This document shows, piece by piece, positions 25,001-35,800 of a stretch of 64,000 nucleotides of DNA (position 1 is its first letter; every line of letters starts with the position of its first letter). Source of the stretch: Ceratorhiza oryzae-sativae. Taxonomy: Eukaryota; Basidiomycota; Agaricomycetes; Cantharellales; Ceratobasidiaceae. A program made the position numbers and the translations under genes. Below the pieces are notes generated by a model. That model worked only from the letters and a program-made list of their open reading frames with translations, made no database searches and was not told where the DNA came from. The DNA lies in contig JARWMV010000234.1 of assembly GCA_030998015.1 (NCBI GenBank), forward strand, positions 2,046,001 to 2,110,000, read 5' to 3'.

Positions 25001-25452
25001 ACGGGATCGAGTATGAACATGCACAGCGGTGGGAGCTGGATGACCCCAGATTTGACGGGAATGGCTAGTGTGCCGTCTCATTATACTGGCATGTCCGGGA
25101 TCAGCGCTCAGCAAACTGGGACATCTTCACTTGCGTCGCACTATACCGGAATGTCCATCGCACCTCGAGCCCCACTTCCCTATGCCTCCTTTCTCTCGTC
25201 TTCCGTCGCCAATTCGACGATTCCTCAGCCCCGCCAGCCGCTCCGAGACAACTCGCGTTTGCGATTAGCACGAACCTGGCGGTCCCGAATCAGAACGCGG
25301 GCATATTGATATCACCCCCTCCGCAGGGTGTGCCTTCTAGCCCGGTCTGGCCAGGCGCAGTCGGAGGCTCGTATTGGTTCTCTGAGGAGCAACAGCAGCA
25401 GGCTCAAGGTCCGAGCAAGTTGGGGGATAGGAATCCGTTTAGAAAGTTTTGA
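22082..25452 (+). CDS. Secreted cysteine-rich (furin-like/EGF-like) single-pass membrane protein
   Basis: Exons: 22082-22151, 22202-22264, 22310-23077, 23128-23469, 23537-25452, all GT-AG and in phase. The start at 22082 (MRVCSLVY) gives a good signal peptide ending near LALVSA. The ectodomain holds an EGF-like CxCxxGFxGxxC block (about 22715-22830), then many CxxC...CxxC modules like growth-factor-receptor/furin-like repeats to about 24160. A transmembrane helix follows at about 24215-24300, then a WRRRAR stop-transfer. The cytoplasmic tail contains repeated Thr-Gly units such as TPDLTG, TPDQTG and HYTGMS. It ends NPFRKF with TGA at 25450. Frame breaks near 24288, 24965 and 25160-25215 separate parts of one protein; each fits loss of one base. 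A role in surface sensing or adhesion is inference. Confidence 0.8.
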
Positions 25453-25709
25453 TTTGAGCTCTTTGGGTTGATTCGGTTATTTGTCGTTCATTGTTTTCGT
25501 GTTTGTTGTAATACGCTCTTTGGCTTTCGTATGTACTCGCTGTGATTTAATGATATTGTATCTATATACATATTGATTGGGTGATGTAATCCAACTCATA
25601 AAACTATATTCGGGCTAATTCCCATTTTGGCTTGGCGTCTGAATGGTGAACAGGGCGCCAAAGCCTTGCCCTCTTCCACAACCACCACCATACACTCTAC
25701 CCATCCGCC

Positions 25710-26796
25710 ATGTCTGGCCTTCCTACTCAAACGCGCCCTCTAGAAATGCAAGTGGGCGGCCATCAAGGCGTACAGCAATCCGACGCGGGCGATTTGATCA
25801 TGAAACCCTGTCTGCCTGCAGAACGGGATTTCTACCAGGCCATCGCAGCCGATGAACGTCTGGCCAAGTTGCGTGGCCTCGTACCGCAGTATTATGGAAC
25901 CTTGAGGCTCGAGGGTCAAGTGGACGTGAACGCCCAAGGCGGGGAACTTGGCCCGGATCAGTTGAGGGCGGTGTTGGCCAAGGGCGCCACGGAGGATACG
26001 GGCAAAGATGAGTATTCCGAGTTTATTTCAACTGCTCAAATACATGCGGGGGGACTTATGTGAGGGGTCGTGTCGATCACAGTCGATCGTGCTCCAGAAC
26101 TTGTCGCACCGATTTAGAAAGCCGAATATTCTCGATGTGAAGCTTGGTACGGTTTTGTATGATCATACGGCCAACGAAGAGAAAAAGGCGCGGATGATCA
26201 AGGCTGCGGCGGATACGACGAGCTTGGAGACTGGTGTTAGGCTTACTGGGTTCTCGGTGTGTAGTGTGTTTTCCCCGTTGCGCCTGAAACTGACATGGGT
26301 GAACGTAGGTTTACGATCCTTCGACCCAAACGTACACGGTCACACCAAAGACATACGGGAGGTCCATCAAACGGAGCAACTCCCCGAGGGTATCGCTCGT
26401 TTCTTCCCCGAAACTGTTCCCCACGAGTCTCTGCTCAAAGTGCTCGGCGCGTGGTGCATGACAAGGTGCTCGAAATTCAACAGGCGCTGGCTGAGACGGA
26501 GATTAGGATGATAGCTGGGAGCATTCTGATCGTCTGGGAAGGCGATCCGACGGCACTGGCGAAAGCGATAGAGGCGGCTGATGCGGGTAGAGATGTGATG
26601 GAGGAGGAGGAAGACGATGGGAAGAGGATTTGATGAGAGTGCCCGAAAGCCCGGACCAGTGTGTGTCGTGAAGCTTATTGATTTCGCTCATACTCGACTT
26701 GTTCCTGGAGAGGGGCCGGACGATAGCTCGATGATTGGAGTCGGGACGACGTTGAAATTGTTGGAAGGGCGAATTCATGAGCTTCGTAAAGCGTAA
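25710..26796 (+). CDS. ARG82: Inositol polyphosphate multikinase (IPK family)
   Basis: The protein belongs to the IPK family and should phosphorylate inositol tris/tetrakisphosphates in the nucleus and cytoplasm. Visible motifs are PLEMQVGGHQG near the start, ImKPCLPAERDFY, the family signature PNILDVKLGTVLYD (PxxxDxKxG), TGVRLTGF, VYDP, SILIVWEGDP and the C-terminal KLIDFAHTR with VGTTLKLLE. Short length and motif spelling favour an Arg82/IPMK type over a Kcs1 type. A 71-bp intron (26012-26082) and a 51-bp intron (about 26259-26309) are visible. The frame breaks repeatedly: at the first splice, near 26366-26375, near 26441-26452 and near 26617-26632. The motifs on either side of each break are conserved and in order, so the gene is probably intact in the organism. 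Confidence 0.82.
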
Positions 26797-27827
26797 TGGC
26801 AGCTAGTTGGGTCTAACTATGTTGTATGCTGGAGATAACGTTTTATACTGGAGTTGACAATACGAAATGTAATATGAATTTATAAACCAAGTATATTCTA
26901 AATACCCACTTATGGAAGTGAGTCTGGTATTCTGTAACTTTGCACTTTTAGTTTCATTACTCGCCCCACCCGCTTGGGGCTGGGCGTTTGTCCCCCCCCC
27001 TACTTATGCATTGGATTACATTCAAACACGGCATTGTCGATGCGTTGAGAGTGTCAGACTCGCTATATGCGGGCGAACAGGCTGTTCGAACTAATCAGAA
27101 TGCGGCCCCGAAGATCACCCCGGGACACACACCAGGCGGCCGTTTTCGTGGCTTTAGTAAATTATACATATGTCCGACGAAACTTTGAACCAAATTGCAA
27201 GAAAAGAAGGCGAGCAAAGTAAATAAATGAGCAAGTTATCATTTACACACTCCACCCCCTGTGGAGGGTTTCAAGGCGAGGCCAAGCCGTTACACGCCTC
27301 GCCCAGTTGTAGAATTCTTGATGCGCTTCAAATCTCTGTTTCTTTTACCCAGTCCGGAGTAGAATTTGCCTGGAGCAAGAGATATAGTATTAACCAAGCT
27401 TCATTCAATATACGAATCCAGTTCGGGGTGGTTGAACTGTAGTGCTGTCTCTCGCAATCATTATCTTGGGCATGACTATAAAATCAACATGGCTGTTCTG
27501 CGCTCGCCTTGACCTCTGGCGTATCCGTATGGTACCGCATAAATGAATGCGTGGTTTGAATACCGTAGCACGTTCTACATCAGGTGTCGGAAGCCAATCG
27601 AGTTTAGTATGTTGACATCGTCCGAGTGTGATCCCTTTGGCCTATTTGTAGTTGATATCGTTTGTTATACCTCTTCCACATGTTTCCTAAGTCGAACATA
27701 CAACCTTGAGCCTTGGAGCGAAGAACTACGGCATCTCGCGTAACTCCTTCGTTCTATCTGTTACCGAGCAAGAAGACAATATGAGACAACGGGTACCCCT
27801 CCCCTACTGAGCCCCATCACCGTAGCT
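26797..27827. other. Gene-free interval upstream of the P450
   Basis: Only short unconvincing ORFs. It contains a run of about nine C near 26993. No promoter element stands out. Confidence 0.4.
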
Positions 27828-29981
27828 ATGTTCTCAACACTCAACGGGATACTGCTGAATGGGCTGCTATTGGTGACCGCCATTGCCTTGTATTACTTTC
27901 GCCCTCGTCATGATCGCCGGCTCCCCTTACCACCTTCTCCAAAGCCTGACCCCATTATTGGCCACCTACGGAGCCTTCCTACAGCAAATGAACACTATAT
28001 ATATACAAAAATGAGTGAAGAGCTCAAGTGTAAGCTGCGTTCTGTTTGCCTCCGCGTTGCAATAAGGGGTGACAATATTGTAGCGGATGTTGTGTCCCTG
28101 ACTATGTTCGGCCAAACTATCGTGATCCTCAATTCTGTCAAAGCGGCCCATGCGCTACTTGATCGACGTTCTGCAATCTACTCCGATAGACCTCAACTTC
28201 CAATGGTTTCGGACCCCAATCTGTATGTAGGGCCAATCATTGTTGAACAACCGATCACGCTGACCAACGCATCTCTAGCGTTGATTGGAGTAGAATCACG
28301 GGTATGCTACGATATGGGGAACGATGGAGAAGCCAACGGAGGATGACTCATGCCGTACTCCATAAAAAGGCTAATGTTCAATTTTGGCCGCTCATAGTGA
28401 AGCAGTCGAGACTTGCTCTAGGTCGACTTGTGAAGGATCCAAACAACTTTTTCAAGGAATTTAGGCGGTGAGCTGCGTGCTAACGACATTGAAATACGAA
28501 AACTGAACACACATCGTAGTATGTCAGGAACAACTCTCCTTTCAGCCGTGTATGGTTACGATGTTGCTTCTGCACATGACCCACTCGTTGAGGTAGTCGA
28601 AAATGCTCTGAATCATCTGTGTGAAGCTGCTGTACCGGGTAGTAAGTGTTCTTTCGTATTCAACGCAGGTTTGAATATCACAACTACCTTGACCAGACTT
28701 CTTTGTCAACACAATGCCGTGGCTGAGATTAATTCCTGACTGGTTCCCCGGAACAAAATGGAAACAAACAGTTAGAGAATGGAGGGCAGAGAGGGATGAG
28801 ATGGTCGATTTTCCATTCAGTTGGACCAAAACGCAAATGGTGAATACTCAAATTTGAGCCTTGATTCCTTTAATCATGATTGCCCTCGATTAGCTAAAGG
28901 GCACGGCTTCATCGTGCGTGCTCAAAACACTACTATGTGGATTAGAAAACAGCACTATCGATGCAGAAGATCTAGTAGAAGAGACCGATAGAATAAAATG
29001 GACGACTGGTACTCTGTTTGGAGGTGTGCTTCATCCCACCATATGGACTTTTCTCAAGTATTAATAGCTTTCAAACTTAGCTGGCGCTGATACTGTAATG
29101 TCGATTCAAAACTTGCGTGAACTAGATGTCTTCTGACTAATAATCAGTCCGCAGCTACCATACTCGTTTTCATCCTTGCAATGACATTATATCCCGAAGT
29201 CCAAGCACGAGCGCAGGCAGAAATCGATGAGGTCATTGGAAAAGATCGATTACCAGAGATGGACGATCGGCCATCCTTGCCATATTTTGAATGCGTAATG
29301 AAAGAAGTTCTGCGATGGCAGCCGGTTGTTCCGCTTGGTCAGTTGATTGCGAATGATGAATCAACCCTGGACTCATGGATACACTGGCCATAAAGGTATT
29401 GCGCATGCTTGCATGGAAGATGATGAATATATGGGATATCGGATCCCCAAGGGGGCAACGGTGTAAGCTCTCAGACCTTTTTTACATTCACCCAACATTA
29501 AGCCTTCGATTGAATAGCATTGGAAATATCTGGTAGGTCTAGACTAGCTATGTCTAGCGCATATACCGTATAAATTTTCTAGGGCTATGAGTAACAATGG
29601 CGATGTTTACAAGAATCCAGAGGTGTTTGATCCCGACCGCTTTTTGGACCCATCAGTACCAAGTGCTCCCGCTTTTGGCTTCGGTCGAAGGTGAGTGACG
29701 ATGATGATGAAGAAACGATATCACGCATTCAGACTAGGTCGTGTCCTGGGGTACACATGGCCGAGTCAACACTTTTTATTACTGCAAGCTCTTTACTCTT
29801 TGCTTTCAATATTAGCGCTGCCTGTGATAGCCAAGGCAACGTTACACTACCTTCAATCGAAATGAAGACAAATGCGCTTATAAGGTACATCAGAATTAAC
29901 CATCGTGTTTTCACTCTCGTGGCTAAAACGGGGATTTACCCACCTGTGAAGCCACCCCGCCAAGTTCAGTTGTTCGATTGA
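27828..29981 (+). CDS. Cytochrome P450 monooxygenase, microsomal type
   Basis: A multi-exon P450 with all key motifs in order and in frame. The N-terminal membrane anchor (MFSTLNGILLNGLLLVTAIA) is followed by a proline-rich hinge (LPLPPSPKP). Also visible are the WRSQRR helix C motif, the I-helix AGADT (29081-29094), the K-helix ExxR (KEVLRWQP), PERF-like DPDRF and the haem loop FGFGRRSCPG. Exon starts or ends I could place: 27828-28029, 28084 on, a splice into RRMSG near 28520, an exon ending 29023, a microexon 29081-29094, an exon from 29148, a microexon 29518-29532 and a last exon from about 29735. The resemblance is to basidiomycete P450s loosely related to O-methylsterigmatocystin oxidoreductase; the substrate cannot be told. 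No frame breaks were found. Confidence 0.9.
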
Positions 29982-30223
29982 GCCGAGGTCACAAAAGGCA
30001 GTCAAGCTGCTTGAAGCCATATCTTAAGTCATTGGCCAGTGCATATGATGTAACCAATATGTGGTCACTATAAACCATCCAAGGTAGTGTGGTCGTAAAT
30101 GGTTGGCCTACCCGGCTTACTCGCTGGAGTCCATGTCAAATTTTAATTAATGATCTTACACTGTCTGAGAAGAGTATTTGATATTGTAAATTTGCTAGGA
30201 ATATCATATGTGTATGCAGCCAC

Positions 30224-30637
30224 CTATTCCAGAATATCTATTGTCCAACGGCCCCACACCACCACAAATTGCAGTCTTTGTCGATCAGGCCTATACCCTT
30301 GTTCACGACTTCCTTCAAAAAACTCGTATAGACGGGTCGTGGGGATCAAAGAAACCGGTGCATTGCATCTGGTCTTGGCTTGGTTGATACAAAGCCCTGA
30401 AGAAACACAGTAACCTCCACGTGATTCTTGGCGGAACTTTACCTTGCAAATATCCCCTGTGATGCGATTATATACTCGATACTCATCCCTGAACCCTTGA
30501 AGCAAGATGAATATGTCATCAATTTGCTGGCAGTTGATGCAGGCAGCGCGAGTGGATGTGCAGACATAACTGAGGACCTTGTAGGTAGGACGGTCAGCGT
30601 AGTCTACAATCAACTCTACAATCTCTGCTGGAAGCAT
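30224..30637 (-). CDS. Small F-box-like protein
   Basis: A 137-residue ORF begins with an F-box-like helix pair (LPAEIVELIVDYA, then VLSYVCTSTR). F-box proteins recruit substrates to SCF ubiquitin ligases. The rest has no recognisable repeat domain, and the protein is short for the family, so it may be truncated or continue through an unrecognised intron. It lies directly downstream of the unknown gene at 30674-32121 on the same strand. Confidence 0.5.
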   Translation of the reverse strand: MLPAEIVELIVDYADRPTYKVLSYVCTSTRAACINCQQIDDIFILLQGFRDEYRVYNRITGDICKVKFRQESRGGYCVSSGLCINQAKTRCNAPVSLIPTTRLYEFFEGSREQGYRPDRQRLQFVVVWGRWTIDILE

Positions 30638-30673
30638 CGAGGACCGTTGTAGTGCATCAGGCCTAGAGACGTA

Positions 30674-32121
30674 TCAGCCTATTAGCTGTCCATAGCTTTT
30701 GTGGGTTAGCGAAGGGGTGAGCAGATGGAGCAGCAGGAGAAGGCCGTCAAGGATTTGCCCCCCAGCATATATGCCGAATGCAGGGTGGTAGACAGGTACT
30801 ACTGGTGTACGTCGGATAACGTTGCCATCAAGAGCTACTGCCACCACTTGCTTGCCAGAGTGTATAATGCCCACACAGGTTGCGGACGAGCGGCGCAATG
30901 CGTTGACCATTTGAACTATTTGGACTGAGCATGTAGCTCGGTGTCTAGACGTGGGCAGAACATGACAAGACAGCCTTGGAGCTTCCAGTATCTACTGTCC
31001 CAGTTTTTTTCAATACAAGTCTCCATGTCTTGGCGACCACTACCCCAGCCAGATTTAATGTTTGGCTGAAATGAATCTGGTTGGAGTGGTTGCTGAAGCA
31101 TACTACTGGAGCCGCAAAAACACTGGCTTTCAGAGGGTGCCTTGCCTTGCACGCTATGACTAATCGGCAAATCGGGAGGCCTCTGTTCGTCTGGGTTTGG
31201 GGTATCGAGAAGTCCTGGAGCAGCGGCGCTAATCAGCTGCCAGCAAGCCATATTATAAACGCTTCTTTGGCCCTCCACGTCTGGATTTGAGAATGTGTCC
31301 AGATAGTCTGCCAGGACCGTCTTGACGATCTGAGCTGAGAGCACTTGAGACGCCGACAAATTTTCAGAGTTTCAGACTCCCCAGTCGTGTAGCGAATTGT
31401 CGACGATATTTAGAGAGGCATATGAGTTGGTGGTAGTGGGGACGTCTGGGAATTTTTGCTGCCAGCGAGAGACCACTCCAATGTGGTTTATTGGTGTACC
31501 CAGACGATGTGTATACTGCTGGCGGGAGGGGCTAATGGTGTAGATGGTTTTTACCTTCCAATTATTGGGGGAAAAGGTATGCAGATTAAAGTGGACCAAT
31601 CTGTTGAAACTGAAAACCTCGCTATCGAGGTCGATTGTGTATGTGGCACTATAAGAGAAGCAATGGGGGATTATTGCATTATTGTTTCGAAGGTCAATCT
31701 TGTCTACTCCAAGGTATAGTAAGCAGGCTACTGTAACATCAACACAATATTAATATACTAACCTTCGGGGATGGCAAGGAAGTTGTACAGCTCCAAGGTC
31801 TTGAGTTTTGACTTTCGATCAGCAATCCAGGCTGCAAGAAAATATGACATTACTAAGCAGAGCCGCCCTTGAAACCTTGATTCAACGTACATGCCCTGCT
31901 TAAGCGATTCTTTGGTATTTGCATAAGAAATTGACGGCCGATATTTTTATGGGATGCGTTCCTGCAGTCTCGAATCTCTATGTCGTAGAATCGTCCTAAA
32001 TACAGATTGATGAGCTTGTGGTTTGCTGAGGGTTGATGGACATATACTTACCTTCGTAATACGTGGCTCCTACAAAGTACAGAGGATATTTACTTAACGG
32101 GTTGGAACTGTTGGCTGACAT
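30674..32121 (-). CDS. Unknown multi-exon protein with one in-frame TGA and one frame break
   Basis: Reading the minus strand, exons 32121-32052, 31995-31891, 31831-31763 and 31730 onward join in phase with GT-AG introns of 30-60 bp. The reading stays open except for TGA at 31374-31372, after which the same frame continues to 30916. A further open stretch (30910-30674) fits if one base is missing near 30912. The protein begins MSANSSNPLSKYPLYFVGATYYEGRF when read across the first splice, shown here only in outline; it has no signal peptide or known domain. Either the gene is decaying, or the TGA lies at an unrecognised intron. I do not know the family. Confidence 0.5.
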
Positions 32122-32853
32122 GTTGCTGAGAGGCTAGTTGAAGGCCTTGTCGCACAGAGTCTGACATACGACTCGGCACGTGTGGCAGTCATGTCTTCTG
32201 ATTGCGTTATCCCATCCATCAATCCGGGGGCTTCCGGACTATAGTATATGAAAAAATCAAATGTACTTGAAAAGTGGCTAAGCGCACAGAAGAGACAGCA
32301 AGCTCGCTCGGCCAGAGTTGCCCAAAGCCCCCAGAGCTCATCGGGATTTTTTTTAAAATTCCGGTTTATTCAGTCCGCTCAACCCATTGGATTACGTAGG
32401 ACAGTACAGCACATGTAAGGTACAGATTTAAAGCCCCTTGCTCCGCCCCATGGTCGGCCCCCTGAGCCCCTACATCCACACTCTAGACATTGCCCAGCTG
32501 ACGAGCTCATCGGGATGCGATGAGATGAGACAACTCGAATGTATAGGTATATCGAGCTATTTATCTGCACGGGGGGGGTCTGATACTAAGGTTTTATGGG
32601 GCATACATCGGTAGCGTCACTGGAAATTGAACGTAATGGACACCGTTCGGAATGCCACAGCCTTGCTTGTATTTGAACTATCCCGTAGATGCAGGCTATG
32701 CCAACAACGGTGTTCGGGCGTGAGCAAGCGTCGACAAATATGTTCGGCGCTTGAGCGGTAGGGGCAAACAGGTTATGTCAGCTCGTGTGAGATACAAAAC
32801 GTCATTTAGCTCTTTTCCACCACCACACCGCGTCGAGCAGCCAAAAGACGACC
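32122..32853. other. Intergenic interval, promoter region of the intersectin-like gene
   Basis: No supported gene. It contains T/A tracts near 32347 and a G7 run near 32571. The start codon at 32854 lies in CGACCATGA, an acceptable fungal context. Confidence 0.4.
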
Positions 32854-35800
32854 ATGAATCCCAACTGGCGCCCGGGCGGGCAGCCACAACAACAGCAGCA
32901 GCAGCAGCAGTTTCAGCAACAGCAGCAACAGTTTGGTCAACAGGGCGGCCTTGGTTTTGGCGGGGGGCTGCAACCCCAGCCGACGGGGTTCCCACAGCAG
33001 CAACGCAGCTTTCTCGGTCCTCAGCAGACGGGATTCCAACCGCAGCAGACGGGGTTCCAGCCCCAACCGACGGGATTCCAGCCTCAGCCGACTGGTTTTC
33101 AGCAGGGCGCGTTCCAGCAGCAGCAGCAGCAGCAGCCTGCGTTCCAGCAGCCCCAACAGACGGGCTTCCCTGGCTTGCAACCGCAGGCGACCGGTTTCCC
33201 TGGCCAGCGCCCCGGGTTTGGCCAGCAGTCGATCCCGCCTGTTCCGCCCCTGCCCACGGGCCTCGGACAACCACCGCAGCAGCAGCGCTTTTTGAGCCCC
33301 TCGCCTGCATTGGTCCCCGCAGGCGACGGGATGGCAGGGCGGCGGCGGCGGCGGGCTCACTGCCGCTCCCCTCGTCCCACAGGCAACTGGCTACCACGAC
33401 CCGCGCGTGCAGATGATGACCAGCACATTCATGCCTGCCGCCGGGTTCCAGCAGGGAGGCGCGCTCCAGTTTGCAGGCGGTCCGCAGCCAGGCCAATCAC
33501 TCCAGCAGACGATGCAACAACACAACGAGCAGAACCGAGGGACTGCCGCTCCTCGCATCCCCTGGAAGCTTACACGCGACGAGCAAAAGAACTACGACCA
33601 GATCTTCCGCGCTTGGGATCACGGCAGCACCGGGTTTATCAGTGGCCAGATGGCGCTCGAGGTCTTTGGCCAGAGCGGCCTTCCGCGCGAGGATCTTGCA
33701 AAAATATGGTGCGTGTCGTCATGTCTCGCGTGGGATGTCTGTTGATATCTCCTTTTAGGACACTCGCTGATGCGGATAATCGTGGGAAACTTAACCTCGC
33801 GAGTTCCATGTCGCGATGGGTCTTATCTTTCGTCGTGAGTTTTGCTTGTCTGATCTCGTTTTAGACCATGCTAACAGTATTTTAAAGGTTTGAACGGAAA
33901 CGAGGTGCCTGATGTCCTCCCTCCCGAACTTGTTCCTGCCTCGGCTCGTGATCTCGGCGACCAGGTCGGCTTCCTCAAAGATCTACTTAAAAACGACACC
34001 AACGTTCGAGCAACCAGCACATCCCCTGCTTCTCGTGCCCCCCAGCGCTCTTTCCATGAAACCAGCACCCCGTCCGATCGCAAGGACGGCACCGTCTACC
34101 GCCATGACGACACCGACATCAAGGCCTACAAGAGCGCCTCTCGCCATATTGACCGCAGCCGTGTTCGATTTGGCGATGACAGCCCAAGCGCAGATCTTGA
34201 GGACATGAAGCGTCAACTCTCGAGCGCGTCCAAGGCCCTCGACAAGGCCTCCAAGCGCAGCAACGAAGACGACGCTCTTGATGAAGAGATGGACGAACTC
34301 AAGGCTCGTGTCCGACGCGTCCAGGACGATCTCGAGTATGTCTCGCGTGGCCCAAGGACCTCATCCAAGGATCAGGAGCGCCGTAAGCTTGACCGCGAAT
34401 TGCTCGAGCTCATGTACGAGCGGATCCCCGAGGTTGAGCGCAAGATTGAAGAACGTGAGAGGAGGCGCAAGGATGAGGACCGAGACTGGGCTCGTGATCG
34501 CGACAAGCGTAATGCTGGATATCGTTCTCGGGACGACGACTATGACCGAGATCGCTACGACCGAGACCGAGACCGCGAACGCGAACGCGACCGTGAACGT
34601 GACCGCGAAGTCGGCTATCTTCGTGGCTCGTACGACCGGCCTCGTTCGCGTGGCTATCACGATGACGAGCGACCCAGTTCTCGTGGCTATGATGACAGGG
34701 ACCGACCCCGCTCACGTAACCGCCCCCGTTCGCCTTCTCGTTCTCCGTCTCCGCCCCCGCGCAAGGCGCGGACGCCGGCTCCGCCACCGGCTGGCCCGTC
34801 TGCAGATTCCGTCCCACCTCCGCCTCCTCCAGCACCTGCGACGCCGGCGCCCAAGGGTGAGACCAAGGAAGAGCGTGCAGCTCGCCTGAGGGCTCAGACC
34901 CAAGCCAAACTTCAAGCGCGTATGCGTGAGCTAGGTGTATCTGGATATTCGGGCGCTGAATCTACAAGCTCTGGACCTAATCCTGTCGAGGAACGGTTGG
35001 AGGCTGAGCGAAAGGAGGCCGAGGAAAAGGCCAAAAAGGCCGAGCGAGAAGCCGAGGAGATGGAAGCCAGGCGGCGTGCGAGGTTGGAACAGGCTCGGGG
35101 CGGCAGTACTCCTGCTCCTCCTGCTCCTGCGCCAGCTCCTCCTGCCCCGAAGCCGGCCCCGCCCGGCCCCAGTCAAGAGGGCCACCAAAGCCGCCGGCGC
35201 CTCCGGTTAACGCGCGTACGGCTGCCAAGCCCCCTGCTCCAGCACCAGCTCCTCCAGCGCCGGCGCCAGCTCCACCTGCCGCGCCCGCCTTCGAGGATGA
35301 AGAAGATGAGGAACTCCAGAGGCGCCAAAAGGCACTCGAGGATAGGAGAAAGAGGTTAGAGGCGTTGAGGAGGGAGGAAGAGGAAGCCGAGAAGGCCGAG
35401 GCCGAGCTCCAGGCAAGGAGAGCAGTCGGACGATCGCCCGCCCCTTCCGCTCCTGCTCCTCCCGCGCCTGCGCAGGATCCGAAACGCGCGCCGCCCCCGC
35501 CTGTTCGGACCCGCGGCAGCGCGTTCAAACAGCCCGAGCCGACTCCGGAGCCTGCTGTTGCGGATGACCAATTTGAGGCTCCGGCCCCACCACCGGCTCC
35601 TCCCGCCCCTCCTGCGCCCGCCCCGGCGGCTCCTTCAGGTGGAAGTACCAATCCGTTCTTCAAGCTTCAGCAAGGTGGGAACTCCGGCCGCAACTGCTGC
35701 CACATCGCCTCCCGCGAACCCATGGGGTGCTCCTGCGCCATCCGAGCCGAAGGTGGCATCGCCACCTCCCCCTCCCCCCGCTCCTCCTGCACCACCGGCC

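Noticed and set aside
32696..33496. Long minus-strand ORF opposite the N-terminus of the intersectin-like gene
   Set aside because: It is the mirror of the CAG-rich glutamine repeat region; low-complexity DNA keeps several frames open. It has no domain and no splice logic.
34977..35663. Minus-strand Gly/Ala-rich ORF opposite the proline-rich region
   Set aside because: It is a shadow of GC-rich Pro/Ala repeats on the plus strand, where coiled-coil and proline-rich blocks are clearly coding.
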